Positions 1-9,614 of a stretch of DNA of 64,000 nt are shown here, one piece after another. The stretch comes from Rhabditophanes sp. KR3021 (taxonomy: Eukaryota; Nematoda; Chromadorea; Rhabditida; Alloionematidae). The DNA lies in assembly GCA_963281155.1 (NCBI GenBank), contig CAUJLY010000004.1, positions 1,984,001 through 2,048,000 on the forward strand, in the 5' to 3' direction. Numbering within the stretch: position 1 is the first letter of the stretch; every line of letters begins with the position of its first letter. The translations under genes and the position numbers were made by a program. Below the pieces are notes generated by a model that worked only from the letters and a program-made list of their open reading frames with translations, ran no database searches and was not told the origin of the DNA.

Positions 1-780
1 GAATTTGTGCAGATGTCCTGATTTGATCAATCATTTTGACAATTTCTGCACAGCTACTCTCCATCGCGACAAGGTAATTGAATTGGAGAAAAAGCAAAGA
101 GAGAGTTTGATTTTGATGGATGAATACAATTCGAAAATTAAGGTTTTGACTGAATTCGGCTACATTGATAAGTTTGAGATGGTAACACAGAAAGGACAAG
201 TTGCTTGTCACATTCATTATTATGTAAGCTAACAACTTTTTAAATTTTAAACTAATAATTGTTATTTTAGGAACTTATGATTTCTGAGATGGTAATGAAC
301 AACATGATTGAGCCATTATCCGATGAATGTATTATGGCTCTGTTCTCAATATTTGCTCTCGAAGGAAGGAGAGATTATCCAATCAGTAATAGGGTGGATG
401 CTGCTAATGTTCGCGCTCCAAAAGAAGAATTAATGATGGTTCAAAAGTTGTTTACTACTCTAAATGACAATATGCTAGAGATACACAACAAACACAATGC
501 TACATACGAAGATTACATTGAAATTGTATGCTATTCAGGAATGGAGATCGCTTACCTCTGGATTCAGGATGTACCATTATGTGAGATTCTCAAGCTTACG
601 ACTATCCCAGAGGGAAATATTGTCAGATTATTCCAAAGAACTATTGAAATGTTTAAGGATATTGGAAAAGCTGCAGACTACATTCAAGATAGGAAGTTGT
701 CTGCTAGAGTTGAAGCTATATCTCAAAAAATCAAAAGAGGAATTATGTTCCAGAAGTCATTATACACAGAAGGGTCTTAG
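1..780 (+). CDS. skih-2: SKI2-type exosome helicase, C-terminal end (5' truncated by window)
   Basis: Two exons (about 2-223 and 271-780, phase 0, 47-bp intron with GTAAGC...TTTTAG) encode the DSHCT-type C-terminal domain of a SKI2/MTR4 DExH helicase. A C-x-C-P-D-L-x-x-H-F motif at the window edge matches the Cys-Pro-His stretch seen in SKI2. The last residues have the family ending, a basic helix followed by F-x-x-SLYT. SKI2 ends in SLYT-like residues whereas MTR4 ends in SLYL, so SKI2 is preferred. Known role: the helicase of the SKI complex that feeds mRNA to the cytoplasmic exosome for 3'-5' decay. The helicase core lies upstream of the window. The stop is TAG at 778-780. Confidence 0.75.
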
Positions 781-1101
781 ATTTTCTACTACTATAAATT
801 ATATGTGTTGTTAAATTGTTTATATAGAACAAATATTAATTAATAAATTTCATTAATTTGTGCTCTTTTAAATTGTTTAACCTGCAAACATTGCATTCTA
901 TTAATATATATGTCCCCATTTCTCCTAATAAAAAAGAAATTATCTTATTTGCATGTCTGACCCATATGGTCATTATCACAACTGCATTTCTCTTAGACCT
1001 ACAACCTACCCTTTGGAAGTGGGAGCAGAACCACAAAAATGTTTAAGAAAGGTATATTGTCAATTAATAAGAAAAAGTTTTGAATAAAGTCTTTATTTAA
1101 T
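781..1101. other. 3' flank of the SKI2 gene, no gene seen
   Basis: AT-rich sequence holding the presumed 3' UTR of the helicase gene, with AATAAATT around 841. Small overlapping ORFs occur on both strands with no recognisable protein features. Nothing else is seen. Confidence 0.5.
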
Positions 1102-1400
1102 TTTGAAACATAAAATACACGCTAATTTGCGACAATAAAAACCATCCTTTTGATGCCTCTTTTGCTGACTCTGCCGAAATATTTGTAGATTTGTCATTGG
1201 CGTAGACTAAAAGGACTGAATCGACGTCAATCTCGAATGTTACTCTTATTTGGATGGTTCCTATTGGGCGAGGTGGGACGGTTTAAAAAACCCAGTTTGA
1301 GGTTAGTATACGTTCAGGATTCTATATGAATACTGTTTGTAAATTTTGGAAGGAGACTTGAAAAGGTCTCTAATAAAAATGTATATTATATCCTTGTTTG
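1102..1400 (-). pseudogene. HSP70 substrate-binding-domain pseudogene
   Basis: Reading the minus strand downward from about 1350, one continuous frame gives the core of the HSP70 substrate-binding domain. It has a Q-T-V-F-I segment, then NPER, then VPPRPIG-x-IQIRVTFEIDVD, which parallels the family PPAPRG-x-PQIEVTFDIDANGI, then ANDKST. Two in-frame stops interrupt it before the PPRP segment. After KEAS the similarity ends and the frame closes near 1102. Weaker similarity may reach about 1400. No ATPase domain is present nearby. This is an old decayed copy and not an active chaperone. It could derive from a cytosolic or an ER HSP70. Confidence 0.7.
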
Positions 1401-1998
1401 AGGTGATCGATGACATCAGACACTATAAATAGCCTAAATCTTGATGGCGTAATTATTGGTGTTGTTACTAACGATAACATATTTAAAAACCAACATTTAA
1501 AAGAAGCCCTTTGAACTAATCGAGGGATGAGAGGTACATAATTCTTTATATTATTTTATATTATTATAACCATTTATATTAGGTTTCTTATTGTACAATT
1601 AAAGGTTCTTCATATTGACCTGTGGTCCAATCCTGGCATGTTTTTGATATCAAATTTGCACTCTTTAAGAGATTATGTAGCATTGTGTTGAGTTCTTACT
1701 TAAATTAAATTCAACATTTAGCTAACTTTTGTTTGGTAACAAATTAATGTAATTATTCTAATGCTATTGAATATGACATATTAAAAACTTCTTATAATCT
1801 AGGCTCGCATGACTCTAAATAGGTTTAAAACATATTTGTTTAGTTCAATAAAGTGAATTATAGACGTGGCATTTGATTTAAATCATATTTCAATTTAAAT
1901 ACGATTAAATTGTTGGTAATCCTTGAAACAAACAACCTTTTGATTGCTTTATAAGCAACTGAAATAATGTTATTTTCACAACTTATTTTGTTGGAACA
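1401..1998. promoter_or_regulatory. AT-rich intergenic with probable promoter of the 1999 gene
   Basis: No coding signal. A TATA-like TTTATAAG lies at about 1948-1955, roughly 45 bases before the ATG at 1999. The rest is AT-rich without recognisable elements. Confidence 0.4.
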
Positions 1999-3498
1999 AT
2001 GCAAAAGTTTGCTCTTGTTTGTCTCCTAGCTCTGGCTATTTCGACTGTCTATTGTGGCAGCTCTAGTAGTTCTGGATCAAGTGAAGGGAAAAGAAACAAA
2101 AAGCAAAAGGATTGCTCTGAGGATCTTGTTGAAGAAACTGGGCCATCTGGAGAATGCATGTTAATTGAGTCTCTTTACAATTGCTCGTCCCAACTCACTG
2201 ACCCTGCTGATATCTTGATCTTCAACCAATTTATTTTTGAGTTGAACTTCACTTTGTTCGCTTCAAACAATTACACTTCTTTTGATATTGTGTCAATTGC
2301 CTCATTCAAGATCAAGAAATTCTTCCTCAAATACAGCCACTTCCAAGTTAAATTCAAGTACTTCCAGATTGGATCATGGGGATGTTTCGCCGATCTTTTC
2401 CAAGTCGGAATCCAAATTGCTGACGACAAATGCGATTCAGTTCTTGAAGTTAATGAATCTGGAAACTTTAGTATCATTATTAGTCTTCAAAAATACAGAC
2501 ATTTATTCCCAAATAAAGCTGCCTTTGATCTATTCATTGAATACCTCCTCCAATTACTCAGCAGCACTGAAATTGATATTAACATCAGAATGACCGACAT
2601 CTACGTCCTTATTCAAAAATTCACCGTCGACTACCCAGAATGCAAGAGCATCCTCATGGAAATTGAAATCGAAGGATTCTATTCATTCGAAGCTTTCTTC
2701 GAAATCTCTTGCCAATATTACCGTGCCACTCAAGTCACTGTCTTGTTGAATGGATCCCCACTTTCATTCTTGTACAATTCTCTGTTGGCTTGTGTGAAAG
2801 ACACTACTATTGTGATCTCAACCAGCGGAAGACAAGCACTCAAAGCTTTCCTCGACAGAATGACCTTCGTTATTCAAATGGAAGGACTTTCCATCCAACA
2901 AAAGATGAAACTGATCATGAAAGAATACCACATCTTCTGCAAGACTTATGGTTTCTTGAAACAAATTCTCCTTAACTTCCAAATCTCTGCTGAATTCGGC
3001 TGTTTCGAAGATTTCATCAACATGTTCTTATTCTGTGAGTCCCAAAATTGCTGGCCAGAGAAGTATCTCATTGTCCCATCAACCGTTGCTCCTTCTACTA
3101 CCGAGTCTATTACCACAACTGAAGCCGTTACTACCACTGAAGTTATCACAACACTAGTTCCCACTACCACTTATGAACCTTACAGCGGAGGATGTTCTCA
3201 TGCCGCTTCAAATGTATTGACTGTGGATGCCAGTGGATTCTCAGTTATCTACACCAGCTCCACCACTCAAATGACGGGATGGACTATCTCCGAAAAGAAC
3301 GTCTGGAAGAACTTCTGTGTTAAATTCACTCTTGAAGTTATTAATGACAACACTGCCTTCCCAACAGCTGCACTTAAAATCACTGAAATTATTTCCCGTA
3401 TTAACGCTTACGTTGTCTACTATGCAACCAGAAAAACCAAGGTTTACTCCATCAAGATTGGAATCTGGGGATCAATCGAACAACTCTGTGGGTGTTAA
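1999..3498 (+). CDS. Secreted Cys-containing protein with Thr-rich linker (family not recognised)
   Basis: A single-exon gene of 499 residues. Residues 1-20 form a clear signal peptide (hydrophobic core LVCLLALAIS, cleavage after VYC), followed by a Ser/Gly and Lys/Arg-rich stretch. The middle (about 40-365) is rich in Phe, Ile and paired Cys. A Thr-rich, mucin-like linker (about 370-400) follows, and a final Cys-containing domain ends in CGC. A motif of the form K/F-x-I-G-x-W-G-x-x-x-x-L recurs near residue 125 and at the C-terminus, and a related G-C-F-x-D-F appears near 335, which suggests diverged internal repeats. N-glycosylation sequons (NCS, NFT, NYT, NES) occur early. Likely extracellular. 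Function unknown. Polyadenylation signal AATAAA is near 3525. Confidence 0.75.
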   Translation: MQKFALVCLLALAISTVYCGSSSSSGSSEGKRNKKQKDCSEDLVEETGPSGECMLIESLYNCSSQLTDPADILIFNQFIFELNFTLFASNNYTSFDIVSIASFKIKKFFLKYSHFQVKFKYFQIGSWGCFADLFQVGIQIADDKCDSVLEVNESGNFSIIISLQKYRHLFPNKAAFDLFIEYLLQLLSSTEIDINIRMTDIYVLIQKFTVDYPECKSILMEIEIEGFYSFEAFFEISCQYYRATQVTVLLNGSPLSFLYNSLLACVKDTTIVISTSGRQALKAFLDRMTFVIQMEGLSIQQKMKLIMKEYHIFCKTYGFLKQILLNFQISAEFGCFEDFINMFLFCESQNCWPEKYLIVPSTVAPSTTESITTTEAVTTTEVITTLVPTTTYEPYSGGCSHAASNVLTVDASGFSVIYTSSTTQMTGWTISEKNVWKNFCVKFTLEVINDNTAFPTAALKITEIISRINAYVVYYATRKTKVYSIKIGIWGSIEQLCGC

Positions 3499-3826
3499 CT
3501 TATAAACAATTGTCTTACTTAGAAAATAAACACTTCATTAAAACATCATATGTTGATACGTAAATGTTATAAATTTGTAATAATCTGATGAATTACTTAG
3601 TTTAATCAGGAAGTAAATGGCGTGAAATAGTTGTGTGATGTTAAAATGACTGATCGAAAATCCCACACTAAGCTAATCAAATAATTTGTAGTTTGTGCAA
3701 GTCATAAAGCACTAATTGGACTCAAGCTAAAGTGATAAAGAGCAGGTGGAAGTCATCGAGTATAATAGTATAAATAGTTTGAGAATCACATATAACTTAT
3801 ATCATTCCTAGAATTCACTCTTCATC
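3499..3826 (+). promoter_or_regulatory. Promoter region of the GSPAPV repeat gene
   Basis: The first 60 bases hold the upstream gene's 3' UTR. A good TATA box, TATAAATA at 3769-3776, lies 58 bases before the ATG at 3827, which fits a strongly and perhaps tissue-specifically transcribed gene. No other element recognised. Confidence 0.5.
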
Positions 3827-4408
3827 ATGCAAGTTAAATATATGCTGATTGCTGCTTCCATTATTGGAGCTACTTTTGCTGCTCCAGCTCCAGTTAAGGG
3901 AGGTTCCCCTGCCCCAGTATCGGGAATTAATGGAGGATCCCCACCCGCAGTTGGACCAAAAGGGGGTTCACCTGCCCCAGTTGCAGGAGGAAATGGCGGA
4001 TCCCCACCCGCAGTTGGACCAAAAGGGGGTTCACCAGCACCTGTTGTGGGAGGAAAAGGAGGCTCACCACCACCAGTAGCTCATGCTGCACCCAAAGGTG
4101 GTTCTCCAGCTCCAGTGCAAGGAGGAAATGGCCAAGGACCAAAGGGTGGTTCTCCAGCTCCAGTGCAAGGAGGAAATGGCCAAGGACCAAAGGGTGGTTC
4201 TCCAGCTCCAGTTCAAGGCGGTGGCCAAGGACCAAAGGGTGGCTCACCTGCTCCAGTTCAAGACGGTGGCCAAGGACCAAAGGGTGGCTCACCTGCTCCC
4301 GCCCAAAATGGAAATGGACAAGGGCCAAAGGGTGGTTCTCCAGCTCCCGTTCAAGGTGGAAATGGACAAGGGCCAAAGAGTGGTTCTCCACCACCAAGAC
4401 CCCAATAG
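3827..4408 (+). CDS. Secreted low-complexity GGSPAPV-repeat protein
   Basis: 193 residues in a single exon. A signal peptide (MQVKYMLIAASIIGATFA) is followed almost at once by imperfect repeats built on (K/Q)GGSP(A/P)PV with GG, GN or QGP spacers. About 13 GGSP units are present. The first ones alternate GPKGGSPAPV and NGGSPPAV, and the later ones are a regular 14-16 residue NGQGPKGGSPAPVQGG unit. There are no Cys and few acidic residues, so it is basic, disordered and Pro/Gly-rich, like matrix, silk or cuticle-associated proteins. A TATA box lies 58 bases upstream, and AATAAA is near 4437. Function is unknown. A structural or extracellular-matrix role is inference only. Open frames on the opposite strand are by-products of the repeat. 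Confidence 0.8.
   Translation: MQVKYMLIAASIIGATFAAPAPVKGGSPAPVSGINGGSPPAVGPKGGSPAPVAGGNGGSPPAVGPKGGSPAPVVGGKGGSPPPVAHAAPKGGSPAPVQGGNGQGPKGGSPAPVQGGNGQGPKGGSPAPVQGGGQGPKGGSPAPVQDGGQGPKGGSPAPAQNGNGQGPKGGSPAPVQGGNGQGPKSGSPPPRPQ
3890..4400 (+). repeat. Coding minisatellite (GGSPAPV units)
   Basis: Tandem repeat of about 42-48 bp, centred on GGACCAAAGGGTGGTTCTCC, inside the gene at 3827. Neighbouring late copies (about 4130-4390) are nearly identical, so recent expansion by unequal exchange or slippage is likely and copy number may vary between isolates. Confidence 0.75.
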
Positions 4409-4545
4409 ATTAATTCAAACTATTCGCTAAATTTAAAATAAAGTTTATTCAAAGTAAAAACTTCTATTTACTTCTTTTCTCTTTAGCCATCATATTCTAT
4501 AATTCTATGCTTGCAATTTAACAATATAACAACTATTTACAAATT

Positions 4546-5547
4546 TTATTTTAAAAAGTTGCCTTCTTTTGCACGGTTGGTAATTTTATTAATTTCGACA
4601 ATCAAATCCTTTCTGATATTTGCTTGACTTTTCATATCTCCATAAAAAGCTGTTGAGATAGCATTGAACATGCAATTACCATCGCCCACAATTTTGATTG
4701 TTTCTGCTTTAAAGTGAAAATGTACTCCAACATCAATAACATTGTCATAGTTGAATTTGATGTGATTGCTAAACTTTTGGTTCCATATTTGATAATCTTC
4801 AATTATTGTCTAATGTAGAAAAGATAATACTTAATAAATAACGAAATTTTAAAACATACGGATTCTTTATTTTCCATAAATACAACCAATATTTGGCTAT
4901 CAATGACTTCTGAAAGCATTTCACAAGCAACCGGAACCAGGAAGTTTTCAGAATTTCTTATTTGAGTATCATATGCTTTGTTGATTATCTTTGCAGACTC
5001 CCTTTGTATCCTTTCCTTCAAAAATTTAGTAAATTTTTCATTTACAGCAAATAAATAATCGTTGAAGGGTTTTTCATTTCCATTTTTACGATATGTTCTA
5101 TGAACTTTTCTATTTTTTTTTTCAAAGGCTACTAAGACTAGAGATAAATGCTTTCTGTCATTTTCAAAATGTTCTTCTGTCAAATTATAACCTACTATAA
5201 TTTTTCTTAACAAATCAGCTTTCGTATCATTTCCATTACCAGCAATGAATTTTATAAGCTCTCTATTAGCAACGGAAATATCTAAATAAACTACAAGTAG
5301 AAATTTTAAATAGGTATCTTAATGGACTTACGATGAGGCGGAATTTCGGCTGATATTTCCGGTAAATCATTTTCTCCAGATACATCCATGGGATCATCAA
5401 CGTCTTTGAACTCATTTGACGAGTCAAAGTGGCAGATGTTAGATTTTGTTTTTTTGGAGCACTTACTCCTAAAGAACCAGTAGAGATATTGCTTGAACTA
5501 TTCATTAGAGATCCATGATTTCTTTTGTTGTTTTTAATTTCTTTCAT
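4546..5547 (-). CDS. Tandem OTU-like protein: degenerate first OTU, truncated second OTU
   Basis: Exons 3 (4546-4809) and 2 (4860-5290) join well, and exon 1 ends at 5332. Exon 3 holds an OTU cysteine-protease signature, VGDGNCMFNAIS, followed by YGD...IRKDLIV. It stops 48 residues after the GDGNC start, before any catalytic His. Exon 2 aligns with the same fold: the IRKDLIV-like segment is LLRKIIV, followed by a C-terminal half with SEVIDSQILVVF and an HFHF near the join. At the Cys position, however, it reads DISVAN and has no Cys. The gene therefore looks like two OTU repeats, the first without its nucleophile and the second cut short. Exon 1 is unclear. The ATG at 5547 is in a different frame from the acidic frame (DVDDPMDVSGEND) that splices to exon 2, so a frameshift or an unseen exon is likely. 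It may be a pseudogene. OTU enzymes are deubiquitinases, but activity here is doubtful. Confidence 0.55.
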
Positions 5548-5584
5548 TTTTCAATAAGTTTGATAAAATAGACTTAGGATCTCT

Positions 5585-6438
5585 GAAAAGTATATGAAAA
5601 TTAAATACATAAACACATTTTAGAAAAAGATCATTTGGATCTTAAAGATAATAAATTATACAGTAGTAGGAGCCTAATTAAACGAGATCGAACATAAAAA
5701 TTGTATGAATTGTAGTCATGAAAATACATACTTGGGTATAATTTAGGTTTTTATTAAAGTATCATAAGAAAGGTACAATAAGAAGCTAATTAGATAAATA
5801 GATGCATGAATTTATATATTTTTTGTGGATCGGCTACTTTGATTTTGAATTAAATTCTGCATTAGATAAGTGAGATATAATAATAGTTGATAACCCAACG
5901 TTTTGTTGCCATTTAATACGTTTGCATCTTATCGAAAATTGTTAAATGTAAAAGGATATAAAATTAGTTCTAAGTAATAAAAACTTCAAATTCATTTTCG
6001 TTTATTATATGCAATTATGATAAAATCGGGCATGGCTTTGAACCCACTGGGGGTAATAATTGTTCGCCTAACCCGCGCAACGGGTCAGAAAACGATGCTA
6101 GTAAAATACTGTTAGAGTATATAAAAGCTGGTGTTACAGACTAGATGGGTTAGAGAACAGACATTACAAATGTTACAAGTTATAAATTATTTGTTGCAAT
6201 TTATATTCACTTTTCTACTGGCCAGGGAAGGCATTTAAATATCTTACGAAAAAAATATAACGGACTAATTTACGGAATTTCGATACACATAATATTAAAA
6301 CCCCCTACTTTAGTGCATTAATAGGACAACAACAAGATTTGATTTATATAATAAGACATTTAGAAATTATAAGACAAAAAATATTAATCGAACAATTCTC
6401 AATAATCTCATAATTTCTATCAATAGCAGCCCTTGCAA
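5585..6438. other. Intergenic, nothing recognised
   Basis: An acceptor-like TTTTCAG on the minus strand near 5584-5590 may mark the 5' end of the OTU-like gene. The rest is AT-rich. No tRNA fold or convincing coding segment was seen. A TATAAAAG at about 6120 on the plus strand has no gene after it. Confidence 0.4.
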
Positions 6439-7111
6439 TCAAAATTTCTCTTTTCTTTTCCCTATATCAATTGTAAATCCTCGTAAAGATTTTTCTTGAC
6501 TGTCCAAAGTCTGCAATTGCCTTTGCTTTTGCCGTAACTCTTCTGTATTCTTAGCTAGCTTTATTTTTTTTAATAAATTTTCTAAATATAAAGTAGAAGA
6601 AAATAGCTTGTAGTAAGGTTCAAATAAATCCCTAAGAAGAAATAATTATATCGTCTAGATAATTAGATAACACACTAAAATAATCGATAATATGTTTTAT
6701 TTGATTTAAATTTAAAAAATCAGCCAATGATAAGCTTTTGCATTTTTATAAGTGGAAAGTATTCGTTTGTTATATAATCTCTTGAAATGAAAACAAGTAT
6801 TGGAAAACATATATTAATAGGACTTATTCTTGTATTCAGTTCATTACTTTATTCTCCAGTTTACGTTTCTTTTCTTCCACAACTTCATTCAATACTTTTT
6901 GATGTGTTGTTGCTGAAAAGGCCATCAGTCTTTGTTTGACTCTCTTATCAAAATATTGGAAGTGTGTCATCAAATACTCTTTTAAATTTGTCATCACAAG
7001 TTTCTTTTTTTAGAACTAATATTTTCTATTAATTTCATAGTAATTTACCTTTGGCAAGATCATATTCTCTTCAATAATTAATTCAACGTTATTAGTCAAT
7101 TGGCCATACAT
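6439..7111 (-). CDS. Small coiled-coil protein, multi-exon, frame broken once (unrecognised; gene or recent pseudogene)
   Basis: Minus strand. An acceptor-like ATAATCAG precedes ATG at 7111 (MYGQLTNNVEL...). Joining at PK|KLVMTNLKEYL gives a basic helical segment ending near ENKVMN with TGA at about 6840. Alternatively, a GTAATG donor leads into a next exon (RLYNKRILSTYKN). A further open segment (SLADFLNLNQIKHIIDYF) then needs a one-base shift at an AAAA run near 6733. It joins through a 42-bp intron to DLFEPYYKLF...LRQKQRQLQTLDSQEKSLRGF, ending with TGA at 6439-6441. The Gln/Lys/Leu-rich end is a plausible coiled coil. I do not recognise the family. The frame break may be a real lesion, an unusual intron, or a homopolymer sequencing error. 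Confidence 0.4.
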
Positions 7112-7240
7112 AAAACACCTGATTATAATTACTTTCGCTAAAAATTAATCACCCTTACTATCACTATTCTATTTTTTGTGCATAAAATTGATTGATTTTT
7201 ACCTATTCCAGATCCTTTTTTATATTGTCAATCTTGTAAA

Positions 7241-9178
7241 ATGCATTCTATATCCCTTACTGAAATCCAGGCAACAATCGTGGAGTTTCTGGGCAAAACA
7301 TATGTCGACATCAACAAGGACAAAATTTTGACTCCAAAAGAATATGTATCCTACTACACGTAAGTAACATTTATATCAAAATATATTGCATCGATACTTT
7401 TTAGTCGCGTCTACAATTATTGCATGCCAACACCCTCAAGTACACAAGATTCTAATACAATCAACAATGGCACCACACTGCCAAATCCTGGTTCAGATGT
7501 AGTTGGTGGAGAAATGTACTACTTTATCAAAGAATGGATAGCTCATTACTTGAACCAGTTGGCGGCCAAGCTTAATGGACTTTATGGGGACGATCTGTTG
7601 AGAGAGTACAATAAAATTTGGATCAACTTTTTATCGTCTTCTCTTGTCATTAATAGAATTTGCCGTGGCTTAAGCGTATGTTGGATCAATCGCAAATTAG
7701 AGGAAGGCTCTCATGATGTTCGTTTTATCATCAATATGTTGGTTACTGAGTATAAGATTCAACTCTTCAACAAATTCTCCCCCTCTCTCGTCACCGCTGT
7801 CCTTCAACTCATTGAGAAGGAAAGAAATAATCAATCAATTAACTCGGGGCTTATCAGTGAAACATTGCAATCTTATGTGTATATGGGAGTAACTTTAGAT
7901 ACCGATGCTATTTCCAAAAGTGTGCCCACTAAGGATAGTACTGCTTTTACTTTCCAAAAGAAAGATGACTCAGAGAAGTTTGTAATTGATAGTGTCAAGA
8001 ATACTGCAATCTACAAGCAGCAATTTGAAATTGAGTTTTTGAGTCAAACGAAGGCTTGGTACGAGAGACTTTCTGCTCAAGTATTAGAAGTTGCTGACGT
8101 GCCCGAGTACTTGATGAAGGCCGAAGGTTGGATGACTGCTGAGATTGACAGATGCGACCGACTGATGGACAAATCTACTCTCGACCCATTGCAACTATGT
8201 TTAAACCAATCTCTAATCACTGACCATTTAGACATCTTCAGAGCCCAGTTTGAAGGTCTCCTTGCCAATGACAAGAAGGATGATTTAAGAAGATTGTATA
8301 CACTTTCTTTAGGAACTCCAGATGCTGAACTTCATTTTACAACTAATCTTAAGAAGTACATCTCTGCTTATGGAGTTGAAAAGATCAACGGAATCGCCGA
8401 CGATGCCAAAGATGATCCTAAGATGTACTTTACTTCCATCATCGAAATCTACAACCAATTTACCAGTGTAGTCCAAACTTCCTTCAAGAATGACAAAGCT
8501 TATGTGGAAGCTTTAGACAAAGCCTTCCGAGAAATCATAAATGCCAATGACCGTCGTGGCAACAAGACCCACGAATTAGTGGCCAAGTATGCTGACACCA
8601 TCTTGAAGAAAACGAACAGAATAGGTAATTCTTGTGAGTTGGACGAGAAGTTGAAGGATATTGTGACAGTGTTCAGGTACATCGAAGACAAAGACTCTTG
8701 TACTTACGGTGAATTAAAAAGAGCTTTACAATCAGGTGACACCGAATTAAAAGCCGCCCTGCTCGACTTCGCCAAAAACGACATCCTGTTGGTGGATGGA
8801 GCCACCTTCAAAGTAAATGAAGGCAAAGAAGTGACCGAAGAGACCGTCTACTTGCTCAACACCAACTTCACCAACAATGAGGTCAAGATCGATCTCACCA
8901 AGGAAACAACCAAAGTCGAAGCCAACAAAGAACTCCAAATCATGAATGCTAGTATTGAGTCTGGCAGGAAGCTCTATCTGGAAGCAATCATTGTTCGTAT
9001 CATGAAAGTGAGAAAAGAAATGCGTTCCCAACAATTGATGTTTGAAGTGGTAGGAATTGTGAAGAAGCGCTTCAAGCCTGACATTTCTGACATCAAAAGA
9101 AGTATTGATGCCCTCATTGAAAAGGGTTACATTAAGAGAGATGGAAATGAGCGTGATCTGTACCAATACCTTGCTTGA
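7241..9178 (+). CDS. Cullin-1-type cullin lacking the RBX1-binding core (internal deletion)
   Basis: Exons 7241-7359 and 7405-9178 (46-bp intron 7360-7404) give about 630 residues, while CUL1-type cullins have about 770. The N-terminal cullin repeats are clear: VYNYC; LVTAVLQLIEKERN; a SYV stretch; YLMKAEGWM; and DPKMYF. After VFRYIEDKD the protein jumps straight to winged-helix sequence (CTYGELKRAL...DILLVDG). It skips about 140 residues, including the FYAKMLAKRLL motif, most of the four-helix bundle and the alpha/beta domain that holds the RBX1 strand. The C-terminal domain is complete, with the neddylation motif IVRIMK-x-RK and the YQYLA end. Known role of CUL1: SCF ubiquitin-ligase scaffold. 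Inference: this form could bind SKP1/F-box adaptors but not recruit RBX1. AATAAA is at 9401-9406. Confidence 0.85.
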
Positions 9179-9439
9179 TTTGAGTTTTCTTTTGGTGGTG
9201 GGTGTATTTGGGTAGGGAATCGGATGTGTTGTACCTCTACATTATTTATGATCCCTCTTTAATTAACTCCCAACAATTGCATACTTTGCGTATGGGGTGG
9301 TTCTTAATATGCATAATCATTAGTCTCGAATCAATGAATTAAATTATTTTTTGAATTTCTTTTATATTGAAATGGTTTGATGCCATTAAATTTCTTATTA
9401 AATAAAGTTTTGTGATTATATTTTGAAAGGATCTTTTAG

Positions 9440-9606
9440 GAAAATGCCAAAGTCAAGCCGTGGTCGGGACCAAAGAGTTGCTTAAATCCAATTCCGTTCT
9501 AATGAATATCATCCCTGCCGTCGCCAGACTCATTCCTGATCCCAAAAATGACACCCACATGACAGCTCAACTTCGCTTACTCCTTGACATGGATTGTATA
9601 TATTAA
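9440..9606 (+). pseudogene. Short coding-like exon fragment, unrecognised
   Basis: After a TTTTAG acceptor-like site at 9434-9439, one frame stays open for about 55 codons with protein-like composition (QAVVGTKELLKSN, then MNIIPAVARLIPDPKND, then LRLLLDMD) and ends at TAA 9604-9606. It has no start codon, no upstream exon that I can find, and it overlaps the end of the cullin 3' UTR. It may be an exon left from a decayed gene. I do not recognise the family. Confidence 0.3.
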
Positions 9607-9614
9607 CATTGAAC

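Noticed and set aside
3927..4397. Minus-strand ORF of 156 codons
   Set aside because: It is the complement of the GGSPAPV tandem repeat. Its regular Leu/His/Val pattern follows from the repeat, and the plus strand has a signal peptide and TATA box.
5266..5547. Coding frame from ATG at 5547 as the whole first exon of the OTU-like gene
   Set aside because: Its later part is Arg/Met/Tyr-rich and out of phase with exon 2, while the alternative frame is acidic and splices in phase. The true first exon stays open.
6000..6130. tRNA or small RNA near GGCTTTGAACCC...CGCAACGGGTC
   Set aside because: A B-box-like sequence is present but no matching A-box or acceptor pairing was found.
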